Part shown: in pieces, positions 22,339 through 34,357 of the stretch | Layout: every line of letters begins with the position of its first letter | Numbering within the stretch: position 1 is the first letter of the stretch | Origin: Melampsora larici-populina 98AG31 | Lineage: Eukaryota; Basidiomycota; Pucciniomycetes; Pucciniales; Melampsoraceae | Direction: 5' to 3' | Assembly (NCBI RefSeq): GCF_000204055.1 | Contig: NW_006768779.1 | Span: 1,489,260 to 1,553,259 of the forward strand | Length of the DNA: 64,000 nt | The notes under the pieces: model-generated | Database searches by the model: none | What the model was told of the DNA's origin: nothing | What the model saw: the letters and a program-made list of their open reading frames with translations, nothing else | Position numbers and translations under genes: made by a program

Positions 22339-25300
22339 CTCAAATCTCAGAGACGAATTCAATTGCTAGCTCGATCAAGCCTTTTGGTACGCCCACCCCA
22401 CTCACTCCGACTCGCTCCGAAGCTGTCGCATTGCGAGCCACCAGCGTCGAACCTCAAACGAGTCCTTCTCGTGCATCATCTTCTCTCTTACCCCGGTTTG
22501 AAACCGGCTCTCAGCGTTCTCGTACGCCTGATACTGATGGTGATAGTATTGGCAATCGACGTGGTCTCAAGCAAATGACACCAGTCTCACCTAGTCCCCT
22601 GAAGTTCAACAAAACCAAATCTCCTACCAATAATCTGAAGGAGGCAGCGACCCCCTCCATTAGCCGATTGATCAGTTCTCCACTTCGTTTGACAAACGAA
22701 GAACGTCCTTCTACTAGTTCCTCTCTACAACAGCAACCACTACCCACCTCATCTCAATCAGCAAAAAATCCCGCGAGACCAATAAGTTTGGCAGGTGCCG
22801 GTCCACCTCGTCATAAAGAAGAGGTATTAACACGGCGAGGAAAATCGTCAAATCCAACAAATGTAGAAATAGATTTTAGTATAAGACCTGCGGTAAATGA
22901 GGAAGACGAAGAAGCTGAACCACCCAAAGGAACGGTGGAAGCACAACACGATATACTAGCCAATGTTGAAGAAATGTTGGAAGGATTTGAGTGGAGGATG
23001 ATTGGAACGGCGGTCGAGGGAGTTGATCTGATTGAAGAAAGGCTATTGAACGAACTCAAAGCATTGGACTTAGCTGAAATTCATGCGATAATTGAAAATG
23101 ATGACCGGGTAGATTTGATCGGAAAAAGTCTCGATGACGGTCTAGCTCAGTTAGATAAGATGGAAGCTATGCTAAGCTTGTATCGAACTCAACTCAATGT
23201 GAGTATCTTGAGATATTTCACCTTCAATCATCTTTTGAGAAAATTGAATACTTATATATGTTCTACTCAGCTTGTGAGCGATGAGGTCACGCACATCGAG
23301 GGACAGAACAGAGGTCTACAGGTCCAGATATCAAACCAAAGATTGTTGCTGGAGGAAATCAAAGAACTCATGGTACGCAGCTTGACAAATTTTCAATTGA
23401 TCGTTGTCTATTATGCTAAAACCCGTCACCAACACTTTGATTGTGTAGCAAACCGTCCACATTCCACCTGATGTACTGGATTCATTAGTCCGAGAGCCAC
23501 TTGATAAGCCAGAAGGAGTACATAACTTGGAGAAATCAATCACCATCCTCTACAAGGCTATCCTCTCGGTCCACAATATGGGTAATGCAGCAGCAGCAGT
23601 AGCTGCTGCTGACGATCCAGTCGATGAATACAAGCGAGATGCGAAGCAGTTCTGTAAACGGGTATACGAGTTTCTGGCCGTAATGTTCAAGTACGAGGTT
23701 CGTAGGATTCATCCAAGTTGTTGGTATCAATCTTTTGTCGTTGACAAACGATCGTACTTTTTGGGATCATGATAGTCTGAGAAGTTTTTGAAAGACCCGA
23801 TCAACGAAACAATTATAGCAAGCTTAAGCTTACCGTCGCACGAGCCTTTAGAGAAGTACCTGGGCACGTATTGTGGATTGACTTTATTTATGAAAGAACT
23901 AGATGAAGCCAGATATCAGCAATTGTGTGCAGTTGAGTACCTCTTTGCAAAATAAATGACCTGGAGTGAAGCCTCATCCATCCTAACCTGCTTGCGTATA
24001 TATCCAGGCTTACTTTGCCACCTTTAGTGACATGCATAAGAAAGAGATCAGTGCATTATTTGAGGTTTGTCGGACGCAGATTCGTAAGCCGACTGAAGAG
24101 GAACTTGAAGCTAGTAAGTCTCTATACTAATTGATCAAGAATGATGATGTACACTGAGTCGACGTTGTGATTTCTTCAGCTTTTGCTGCATCAGTCATCC
24201 AGTCACCGACCAATGCCAAGATCTCAGCAACACGCAAACCATTAGCAAGATTTGATCGAAAAGATAAGAAAGGTTCAGGTGGAACCGGCCAAGGAGAGAT
24301 GACAGCTGGGACAGGTTTAGAGATCATATCTGTATCAGTCTTGAAGAACTTGGAACGCGAACAGAACTTTGTTCGAGATCTTTTGAATATTCAATCGGCT
24401 GATGATGAATTAGATAACATGATCACATTTGCAGATTATGCTGACCTGGAAGGTTATTTTAGGAAAGCTGCATTGGCTGGTAATGCTCTGAAAGGGAATA
24501 AATTTAAGGATATCTTAAGTGTCATGGATTTGATTTTTGGATTTTTGCCTGGTGTGATTAAGGATTGGATCGATTCTTTTGTCGCTAGAGATCCATTGTG
24601 AGTGTCCTCATTCTTCTGCCTTACTATGAAAGGGTCGGCGCTGATCGCTTACGCATTTCCCTCGGGATTTGGTTGTGGTGTATAACAGGCAGATGGTGAG
24701 TGTCTTGGCCGCGCTCGACACGACGATCAAAGCTGCTCAACAAACCAGAAACGAATATTGGTTGAAGACTCTCGAAGTTCAACAACGAAAATCGTTGAGT
24801 CTCTTTGAAAAATACGTCAAAGAGCAATTGAAGGCAATTGAAACTACCAAACTGACGGTGAAGAAGCGAAAAGGGGTGGTTGGGTTCATTGCTACATTTC
24901 CGGATTTTGTGATTCGAGTGGAACGTCAAATGGAAGTGGTAGATGATCAAGGAAATCCGACCCGTAAGTTGGTGGACAAAGTCTATGGTCAGATCGTACA
25001 ATCTATGTTCGAAGCATTGCAGATGATGGCGAAAAATGACAAGGATCAAGCACCAGCTACGGGAGGTGGAGGTGGCAATCAAGAAGACAGAGACAAAGAT
25101 AGATTGAACTATCATACATTGATCATCGGTGAGTTTCTTCATTTTCAGACTCTCAGTTCCGAGAATTGTGTGATCGCTGACATCGATCGATCAACGTATC
25201 ACGCAAATCTTTAGAAAACATGCACCACTTTGTCACGACGGCCTCTAAAGTTAATGTGTCGGCATTAGGGCTCTGGTTGGAAAAAGCCAAGGAACAGTAC

Positions 25301-25805
25301 GATCAAAATTTGAATTTGTACATCCGTTTGGTACTTCGACGGCCTTTGGCTCGATTGATTGTGAGTTGTCCGATGTAAGATGCGAAGGGCGACAGATTAG
25401 AAGATACTAAACAAATCAATTCGTCTCATTTCACAGGACTTCTTCGAAGGCATTCAACAATTATTAAGAACTACGTCTCCTAGTGAGATTTCAATGCATA
25501 GTCAATACACGAAATCGGCCTTAAAACGAGCAATTTCATCCTTTGATAAAAAAGATTTGAAGAAATCCATTGAAGCACTGGCCAAAAGAGTAGAAAAACA
25601 TTTTAATGATTTAGCCAATCCATCAGCTGTGATGAATACAGTTTGGAGTGCATGTGAAGCTGAATTAAGGAAATGGATTGAAGAATGGAATGGAGTGATT
25701 TTGAAATGTTATGGTATTGAAACTCATGGTTTAGACATTGGAGTTGAAGATGTTAAAGCTTCATTTTTAAAATATAAACCTGAACATTCTTCTGTAAGTA
25801 AATAA
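22339..25805 (+). CDS. SEC3: exocyst complex component Sec3, 5' end not found
   Basis: Sec3 is a landmark subunit of the exocyst, which tethers secretory vesicles to the plasma membrane at growth sites. Nine exons follow clean GT-AG introns: 22,339-23,198; 23,271-23,372; 23,449-23,697; 23,776-23,931; 24,008-24,113; 24,180-24,597; 24,689-25,128; 25,215-25,360; 25,437-25,805. The joined frame gives about 947 residues. A Ser/Pro-rich linker (TPTPLTPTRSEA) leads to the helical Sec3 region (VEEMLEGFEWRMIGTAVEG, THIEGQNRGLQVQISNQ, KFLKDPINETIIASL) and a helical C-terminus ending SSVSK. The first exon seems to begin at an acceptor (CTGTCAG at 22,338) with an in-frame stop upstream. The usual N-terminal PIP2-binding PH-like domain is therefore missing or in unseen exons. 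No frameshift or internal stop was found. Confidence 0.85.
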
Positions 25806-26925
25806 ATTTGACATTTGAGATTAGTTTTTGTATGTGTTGTATTTTATTTGAATGTACATGATGATCTTTATTGGACACCTTTGTATGAGCATGATAAGAT
25901 TTCTTCTCTATGTACAATATCTTCATGATTTGTAATGATTTTGCTTTGAGTTCTATTGTGGTTTGGTGGCTTTGTGTTATCAGATATATATTTATATTTG
26001 AGGAGTTCTGACAGTATCAACTTATGATCAGACACTTAAAATCCTAGTATAAAACTCATGATGAGATTAGATGATAAAATGTGCTGAGATGGTTGAACTA
26101 TGTACCGAGTTGCAAGTTTGCTTCTAGCTTACAAAGCCAAGGAGACGATCTTTGAGATTCAGAGCTCATGATAATTCAGGCAAGACATATATATATTGCT
26201 GGAATGCTTTGCAGTTGAAACCAAAAATGTTTGCTCTTCTTAATTCTCTTTGTCACTTGATCACTTACTTTTGGACACAATATTTTCTGAACCACTCTAG
26301 TACAAAACACAATTCTGAAGACCATAATGTGGCGAAAGAGTTCAAGGAATTGCCAATTCACTCTGAAAAGCTCTAGAGAGAGCCTGGCCTGTTGCTGAAT
26401 GGATATTTGGTACCCACACAAGGCACAAGGGAGGTTTCCTCTTCCTATTCCTGCACAAGTCTAGCAGCCCATGGAACTAGACAGTCTCAACCTTTCCATG
26501 ACCTGTGAGTTCATATTCATGTATACCACTGGCATAGATAGTCTGTGCAATTAATCTCCAATCTAATTCAGCTCCTGAGCATTAGTCCAAAGTCTCAAGG
26601 GCGCTCGCGAACCCGGGCCAAGTCAAGACGGTTAATTCCATTGTTTGAATACACTGATTTGTTCAATGTCCTTAGCACTCTTTTGCTCAAACTTTACTCA
26701 TGTCGCTTTTCAGCAATTGGTGTTTCTCAGGATTTTGCTCATCTCCGTGTGGGGACATTTTCGCGTGGTACTAAGCGAGAGTGAGCTTGATCGAGTGCTC
26801 TACGCGAGAACTGCGTTAATCCACGAACAGCCCAATTTGTGAATTCAAACTGGGGTATCCGTGAATACCTGTGCAAAACACAGGTGACAAATTGAAAACA
26901 TGCGGCTAGATGTACAAACGGTGTG
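25806..26925. other. intergenic, no gene seen
   Basis: AT-rich DNA follows the SEC3 stop, presumably including its 3' untranslated region. Nothing codes convincingly. The part at 26,590-26,830 is more GC-rich and may be an old repeat, but I could not assign it. Confidence 0.4.
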
Positions 26926-26929
26926 CTAC

Positions 26930-27382
26930 TGTAACGGGCACAATATTATGTGCTTACGTTATGTCTATTCCGGATGGGGAATGTGGCTTAAATCTAGGTA
27001 TGGTTTAAGAGAACGAGCTTGGATCTTAATGGATGGGTCGATGACAAGCTTATATGGAATATAAGGGAAGTATCGAGAAGGAAAGATATTAAGATCTGAA
27101 TTGCTATCTTGTAATAAGATGATAAACTATCCTAATAAGGATTGAGAAAGGAAATGATAATTAGATGGATGAGGAATACAAAGAGAAGGACTCTAGGTGT
27201 TCCTTATAAGAGAACTACAAGATGGCGGTAAGGGCAAAGGGCCGGTTACAGATTAGCCGGTATTACAATGTATTATAAGCCATTTACAAGTAGGCTGACA
27301 GATGGCGGATACAGGTGGTAATACAAGATGTGAAACATGTGTTAGGTTCGAATACAGACTAGTGTTAAGTAGCCCTGCTACA
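26930..27382 (-). repeat. 3' LTR of Gypsy element
   Basis: This 453-bp LTR is nearly identical to the one at 33,427-33,879. It lies downstream of integrase in the element's own direction. Confidence 0.95.
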
Positions 27383-27396
27383 CCACCCCCTCTTTA
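27383..27396 (-). other. polypurine tract of Gypsy element
   Basis: On the minus strand this reads AAAGAGGGGGTGG immediately before the 3' LTR. This is the expected primer for plus-strand DNA synthesis. Confidence 0.75.
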
Positions 27397-27412
27397 AAAA
27401 TTCGCAGCATTC

Positions 27413-30400
27413 CTAGGCTGCAGAGTCTAGTGCATACTTTCCAATGATTTTTATGCGAGGAGTAATCTTGATTTGAGTGTTCGCAAGTTGTTTAGCCTTC
27501 AATTTTAACGTCCGTGAAACTTTGAGGTCTTCGTTCTTAATGTCCTGGAGCAATCGAGGCGGGAGGGCCCAAACTTCGCCCAAAGATTTATCTCTAATCT
27601 TCGCAGGCTTCAGTCTGTTTCCACCAATTGGGTGAGGAAATTTGGATCATGCGTGATCGGTCAATACATATACGTTCTTGCCCAAAGAGTCGTAAATCGT
27701 GAAAGGACCGAACCAATATGGCTCGCCTTTGGTATGAGATTCATTTCTCAATTTCACCGCTTCTCCAATCTGGTAAAGTTTGATCGAAGACGCGGATTTC
27801 CCGGTTTCATCTGGGACAAATTGAGCATCGAAACGAGTTTTATTCTCAACAGCTCGTTTCTTGGAAGCCTCTGTAGCTTTCTGTCTATTATCACGAAGTT
27901 TCTCTAATCGTGCTTTGTGATTTATGTCAGACGTGGGAATATCCACAGGCCTGAACTTGGCTCGATCTCCAATGAGACGAGGACTGACTCCGTAAAGGAG
28001 CTCGAAGGGTGACCACTTAGTCACGGTACTTTTATTTACTCGACAAGCAAACAAAGCTTCGGCCAGATACTCAGGCCATCTCGAGGGATCCTTCGAACGA
28101 TTTGCTTTAAAAAGGGCTTTTTCCAAAACACCATTGAAGCGTTTGTTCTTTCCGTTAGTACGCGGATGGTAACCCGAGGTATTCAACTTTCTAATGTGCG
28201 CGCCCTGATAAAAAGCCTGCATTTCTTTTGAAAGAAAGTTAGCACCCCTATCAGAAAGGAGCTCACTTGGCACGCCGTAGACTTGAATCAAGTCACGCGT
28301 CAAAGCTTCAGCAACGTTCGCAGACGTTGCCTGTTTCATCGGAATAGCGATGGGCCAGTTGGTACAATGATCTATCATTGTCAGTACCCACTTGTACCCG
28401 TCTTTACTTTCCGGCAGAGATATGAAATCAACTGCCCATCTTTCGAAGGGCTCGACAGAGGGCAAAGGTTCTTGCTTTGCCGTCTCTTGACTTTTGTCCA
28501 GAATGTCAAAAATTTGACATTCTGGACAATAGGAGCAGTACTCCTTAACGTCGGAGTATCTACCAGGCCACCAACCACGATCTTTCAACAGGCTCAAGGT
28601 TCCATCTCGTCCCCTATGGCCATATTTACGATGAAAGCGGTCGATGAGCCCTATTCTTTGTGAGAAAGGGACAAAAGGACTCTCTTCTGGATTGTCCTTA
28701 GTACCTTTCCACGACAGAATTTCATCTTTCGGGTCCCATCTGAAGTTCAAAGAACCCCTGACTACCTGATCTACGAGTGCAGGTGTAACCCACTTTGGCA
28801 ACTCCTTTTGTGTCAAAATATATGGCACCAAAAGCGGCCAATCAGAAGGGTCTCGCAGGCCAGTGATGTCATCAAAAATGCTATTAAGATGATCGCTGCG
28901 CCGGCTCAGTGCATCTGGAACAATGTTAGTGATCCCAGTTTTGTATTCGACTTTGATTGTCATCTCGGCGAATTCTTCTATCCAACGACAAAGTCGTCTG
29001 GATGGTTGAACTTGAGTCTGAAGACCCGTCAAACTGAGGTGGTCTGATCGTACTAAAGTGTCCAATACCGCACCCTCGACGTAGTTACGCCACTTCCGCC
29101 AAGCATGAATCATTGCCAAGAGCTCTTTCTCTTGCGCAGGATAATTCTGCTGAGCGGAGTTGAGCTTCGTAGACTCATACGCGATGGGATGCTCTTTCCC
29201 GTCGGGACCCACTTGCAACAACACTGCTCCAACTGCAAAATCACTCGAGTCGGTCTCGATGATATACGGCTTGGAAGGATCCGGTACTATCAATACCGGT
29301 GCGGTAAGCATGCTTTCCTTCAGTTTAACAAAGGCAGCTTCGTGTTTAGGGTGCCACTCGATTTTCGCCTTCTTCGTGACGTTTCCCGAAGTCAACTCAT
29401 GCAGAGGCGAAGCTATTTTCGAAAAGTCTTTTATGAATCTTCGATAATAGCCGGACAAACCTAAAAAGGATCTAACGTCGTGGACGTTGGAAGGTCGAGG
29501 CCATTCCTGGATGGCTTTAATTTTATCTTCCATGGGACGTATCCCATCTGCTGATATCATGTGGCCCACAAATTGTATTTCTTCGGCGAACATGATTGAT
29601 TTAGACCCGCTGATCTTCAACTCAGCGTCTTCTAAAGCCTGTAAAACCTGTTGAACATGTTTCTCGTGTTCTTCAGGATTGTTGGAGTAAACCAAAATAT
29701 CGTCCATATAAACTTGGACAAACTTATCAAGGAATGGTCGTAATATATCCGACATCATTCTCTGAAAGGTCGACGGCGCGTTAACCAGCCCAAACGGCAT
29801 AACCAACCACTCATAGTGGCCATACCGAGTGCTGAAAGCGGTCTTAGGAACATGCGGCAGGGATACTTTCATCTGATGAAATCCCTGTTGCAAATCAAAT
29901 TTGGAAAATACCCTAGCTCCGTATAACTGATCGAAACAATCTTGGATCAGAGGGAGAGGGTGACGGTCACGCTTGGTGAGAGCATTTACTGCCCTGTAAT
30001 CCACGCAAAAGCGAAGCTTTCCTGACGCGTTTCGAGCGAACAGGATCGGGGATGACCAAGGTGATGTTGAGGGGCGTATAAATCCATTACACTGGAGTAC
30101 GTCTAATTTGTTCCGAACCTCATCGAGGAGCAGAGGGGACAATTGACGCACAGGCTGAGAAACCGGAGCCGCATCACCAGTATCGATTAGATGCTGGACA
30201 ACCCTTTCCTGTTTCGGAGCTTCTGATACCTCATCAAAGAGAGGTTTGTAGCGGTCGAGGAGTTCCTCTACACGCTGCTTTATGCGGGGGTCAGAGGCCT
30301 CAACCTTCGGTAAACAAGGAACTGGAGATTCCCGCGGACCCTCGACTTCTTCTACTTGGCTAAGCACATTGCTTATTTGAAGCAAATATACCTCTGTGCC

Positions 30401-31390
30401 GGGGCGTCGCATTGCTCAACGCATTTGGCTCCTAGTGATAGGAAAATCTTCTACTGGTACATCGCTCAGACCACTTATAGTGTGCTGTCTGAGGGACGGG
30501 AATGGATTTGAAGGAAAAAATTTCGCGCGTCTGGCGTCTTTATCCCTCAAAACCCATTCTCCTTTTTCCCAGTTGGTGGACACTGCGTAAGCATTAATCC
30601 AGTCGAGGCCCAAAATCATGTTGTGGTTAGTTAAAGGCGCTACTCGACATTCATGTGCAAAATTTAATCCTGAAAGGGAAAATTTCACATCGGCTAGATC
30701 CTTACATTCGTAAGGCTGACCCCATACACCCCTTACTATGGGTCGGTCCGAGTTTTTACTCGTGGGGAAGTTTCTTTTACGTGAATATTTATCAGGCACA
30801 TAACTACTAGAAGCTCCTGTATCTATGAGCATCTTTGTTATGACTCCGTTCAATGTGAGAACAAAGTCCGCACGGGTCTCATTCGTGTCATTTTCTAACA
30901 CAGCTAGGCTATCGACTGAATCAAGGTTGATATACCCCGTTTGGGGGACTTTGGGCTCGCTGGCCGGCGAGGATGCATTGTCATCCACAAGCGTTTGACT
31001 GTGGTTCTCTGTAACCGCAGAGATGGAAACATTCTCACGTGTTTCCCTACCCAACACAATGGATCGAGACTTTTGTATTGAGGAAGAGCAATCTCCTTCT
31101 GTAAAAGAGATCTGCTCGCTATCCTTTCTATCTACGAAAGGATTTGTTGTCAAATCATCTTTTGACGGAGCAACAGACTTGAAATTGTCACTCATGGGGG
31201 AACAGTCTTGTATTATACAACGTTCCATCCCTTCTTCATCTTCAGAAGGGCTATCAGCCTTACTCGCTGATAGTCGGACAGACTCACTGTCGGGTCCAGA
31301 GGGCTCACCCCTCATAGACAAAAAGTTTGGCTCTTCTAGTGTAGCAAGGTCAACGGTGGATGCATTACATAAATCCCTATTGATCACCAC
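27413..31390 (-). pseudogene. Gypsy pol: protease, RT, RNase H, integrase, two TGA codons
   Basis: The first block (31,390-30,416) holds a retropepsin-like protease with MLIDTGASSSYVPDKY and ILGLDWINAY. After an in-frame TGA (30,418-30,416) a 921-codon block follows: RT (FCVDYRAVNALTKRDRHPLP, YMDDILVYS), RNase H (IETDSSDFAVGAVL), the integrase zinc finger (FHRKYGHRG, CSYCPEC) and the DDE core (WAVDFISLP, LLSDRGANFLS, GYHPRTNGKNKRFNGVLEKA). A second TGA (27,649-27,647) interrupts the integrase C-terminus, which continues in frame (SKFPHPIGGNRLKPAKIRD) to TAG at 27,413. The pol frame is open upstream of 31,390 into the end of gag and is in the -1 frame relative to it. The rest is open, so the copy decayed only slightly. 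Confidence 0.9.
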
Positions 31391-31428
31391 ACAAGAAAAC
31401 AGATCAGGCGAACAAGACAGAGCCTCGT

Positions 31429-33117
31429 CTAGTTCGCCGGGGCTTTTGACGACCCACTACCACTCGCAACCGGTTCCCTCGGCTCCACCTTAGGCTTCTT
31501 CGATATCTTCTTGAAGTAGGCACGAGTCTTGTTGGTAATAGGCGCACCACACGTAGGTCGCTCAATCAAACCAAAACGGTGTCCGCGCCGGTTACAATTG
31601 TAACAAATGACGTTGGAGTTATCAACTCTACCTCCACTACTTTCCATTCTTGAACGTTGACGCTTACGATTTCCGTTTTGATGGTGAGAGGTGGACACTA
31701 TAGCATTAGTCGTGTCTCGACGGCTGGTGTTGGTATAGTGCTTGATATCGGGACGCTGATCGCGTTCGATGGCGACGGCAACTACGTCCTGAATCTGAGG
31801 AGTAATGCTGTCCAATTTCTTCATACCAATATAGTTGTCGACATGGTCTTTTACTGGGCCTGGAACAAGGCGTTTCTTGAAAGTGAGGACTGGGTCGTAT
31901 GGTAACTCCAAGATATCGGCCTTCTGGGTCACAAGTTGGTGACGAGTCCAGTAAGCGATGACAGTTTCACCCCCCTGCTGCTTCAAGGCATCCAGTTCTT
32001 GATCTACCGTATCAAGGTCGACCGTCGCTGGGAACACGTTCATAAAGAATGCCGTCAAGGCGTCGTAAGAGATGGGTCTTTTGTCGTCTCTCACGGCTTT
32101 CACGAGGATCTCCTTCGCGGCTCCGGCAACCCACTGAAAGGCTACTTGATGCTCGACGTCAGGGTGACAAAATCGCATCTTTAATTCAGTTCAAAAGTTG
32201 TCAAAGTATGTCGCTACATCTTGATTTACACCAGAGAACTTAGGGATCTTGTCTCTGTAAAGGCCTTTGATGATAAGACTCGGGTCTTCAACTAGCTTCT
32301 CGGTTGGTCGGATTCCAAGAGGTTCGACAGCTACCATCTTGGCTACCGAGGACCGGTCTTGAACTCCAACGAGATTAGGTTGTACCGAAGTCGTTCTAGC
32401 ACGAGCTTCAAGAACCGGAGTGCCATCTCGAGAACCTCGAAGGTGAAGATTGCTGATCTTTGCTTCGAGAGTATCCGGGTTAGCCTTCATGGCTTGGAAT
32501 TCCTGGAACGCAGCTACCTCATAAGGCTTGAGGTTTAGTCCCTCCAACGGATCAAACGCCGGCTTAACATCAAGAGATTCTAAAAACGACGGAGATGGCT
32601 TCAGCTTCGTGATGTCTAAGTCGTCGTTGCTAGTCGACGAGGATTTGACTGAATGTACTATGTTGGAGACGCGCTTACGAGGCTGCCTAGTTCCAACATT
32701 ATCTGGAAGCTTCCCCTTAACGTTGTTCTTATTGGGAAAATCCGATTCATCGTAATCGAGGATGTCTTCGTTATGACCCTTCACCAGGTAGTTATGAACG
32801 GCCGTGGGGATCAAGCAAGGGATATCGTTGTAGTCGCTAGCAAGGACATTAACGATGAGGGGCTGATCAACCGTCAGGGATTCCATTTGCTCCGCGGTGA
32901 GTTGCTGAGAACTCGAGGCCGAGGCTGGCAGATAGCTGACGAGAATATCCCGCTCGCGTTCCGTAAGGCGACAAGCGCTACCAGGATCAGTTGATCCTGG
33001 TGCTGCTACTGGATTAAAGGATCCAGTGGCCGCAGGGTTCGTGGTCCCGGAAGGGGGATTAGTCGAACCGGGTGCATCTGTTCCTTCCTTTCTCGGAGGG
33101 CTTCGTCCGACAGGCAT
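31429..33117 (-). pseudogene. Gypsy gag with one in-frame TGA
   Basis: The first block (33,117-32,191) starts MPVGRSPPRKEGTDAPG and ends IPKFSGVNQDVATYFDNF, then TGA (32,193-32,191). The next block continues in the same frame, TELKMRFCHPDVEHQVAFQW, to the stop at 31,429, so one codon separates the halves of a capsid-like protein. A cysteine cluster, CYNCNRRGH, then a later Cys, lies near 31,600 and looks like a variant zinc knuckle (nucleocapsid). The last residues overlap the pol frame. Function in particle assembly follows from position and family. Confidence 0.8.
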
Positions 33118-33417
33118 TATAACTATTAAGGCTGTTTAATTCGAACGAAACTTGTAAGCTCGTATTCTTATTCTATACCAAAACTTAAGACTTTATGTTC
33201 TTCTTAAAGCGAAACAAAAACGCCTGACAATTACTGACTTAATTCGCTGAGAGTGATCTATCCCGCGCCGCTGATCCCGAAAGATTACTCTGCTTTGGAC
33301 TAGTCGACTAACGACGACTACCAAAAAAGAAATAAATGAAAAGGGTCGAGAAAGACGATTTCAAACGAAATAATTGAAATATAAATGTCAGAATGCAGTC
33401 GTAAAAAGAAAAGATCT

Positions 33418-33425
33418 CGCTACCA
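33418..33425 (-). other. primer-binding site of Gypsy element
   Basis: On the minus strand TGGTAGCG lies one base inside the 5' LTR. It fits the 3' end of fungal initiator tRNA-Met (…CGCTACCA), as used by Ty3. The match beyond eight bases is weak. Confidence 0.6.
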
Positions 33426-33426
33426 A

Positions 33427-33879
33427 TGTAACGGGCACAATATTATGTGCTTACGTTATGTCTATTCCGGATGGGGAATGTGGCTTAAATCTAGGTATGG
33501 TTTAAGAGAACGAGCTTGGATCTTAATGGATGGGTCGATGACGAGCTTATATGGAATATAAGGGAAGTATCGAGAAGGAAAGATATTAAGATCTGAATTG
33601 CTATCTTGTAATAAGATGATAAACTATCCTAATAAGGATTGAGAAAGGAAATGATAATTAGATGGATGAGGAATACAAAGAGAAGGACTCTAGGTGTTCC
33701 TTATAAGAGAACTACAAGATGGCGGTAAGGGCAAAGGGCCGGTTACAGATTAGCCGGTATTACAATGTATTATAAGCCATTTACAAGTAGGCTGACAGAT
33801 GGCGGATACAGGTGGTAATACAAGATGTGAAACATGTGTTAGGTTCGAATACAGACTAGTGTTAAGTAGCCCTGCTACA
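33427..33879 (-). repeat. 5' LTR of Gypsy element
   Basis: This is the 453-bp LTR upstream of gag in the element's own direction, so it carries the promoter. Confidence 0.95.
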
Positions 33880-34357
33880 CTACGTTTCTTCTTCTTCTTC
33901 TTATCATTTGGAATCTGTATGCTGGGGGGTTTGAACGCAATGCGAGATGTCGACCAACAGGACAATGGTTTCGATTAGATCGTAGATTTAGAAAGGTTAA
34001 GAATTCTACCCAACCCCCGTAGAGAAAGAAGGAGTGGTGGCCGTTGCTCTTCAAAAAAGGTCAATCATGAGAAGTGGGTTGCAACAAGGCAGGTCACACC
34101 GGTGCCTGGCCGGGTCAATTTTGAAATTGGAATCTGCAGTGGATGACGGAGGTCACGTGATGATGAGATGTTACATAACAAAATTTTTGAGGATTCCCTT
34201 GTTCCTTGTTGCATCCCCCTTGTTGACCCATTTAAAAGCTGACCTCACTGAAAGTTTTGACAATCGCTTTACCCACCATCCACGACGAACCATTTTAAAA
34301 CAATTGATCATCCAATTCATCCTCACCAAGAATACTCAAATCTAAACAACCCTCATC

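Larger units (their letters stand above)
26926..33883 (-). mobile_element. young Ty3/Gypsy LTR retrotransposon with target duplication
   Basis: This is a full-length 6.95-kb element on the minus strand. The LTRs (26,930-27,382 and 33,427-33,879) are each 453 bp, start TGTAACGGGC and end CTGCTACA. I see one difference between them (A versus G in GATGACRAGC). The 4-bp target duplication CTAC flanks both sides (26,926-26,929 and 33,880-33,883). The primer-binding site is next to the right LTR and the polypurine tract next to the left LTR. The internal order is gag, protease, RT, RNase H, integrase, which defines Ty3/Gypsy. The coding frames carry three in-frame TGA codons. Confidence 0.95.

Noticed and set aside
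28283..29464. Plus-strand ORFs opposite the Gypsy pol gene
   Set aside because: They lie wholly antisense to RT and integrase coding sequence and show no own motif.
31023..32994. Plus-strand ORFs opposite Gypsy gag and protease
   Set aside because: These are antisense shadows of the gag and protease frames.
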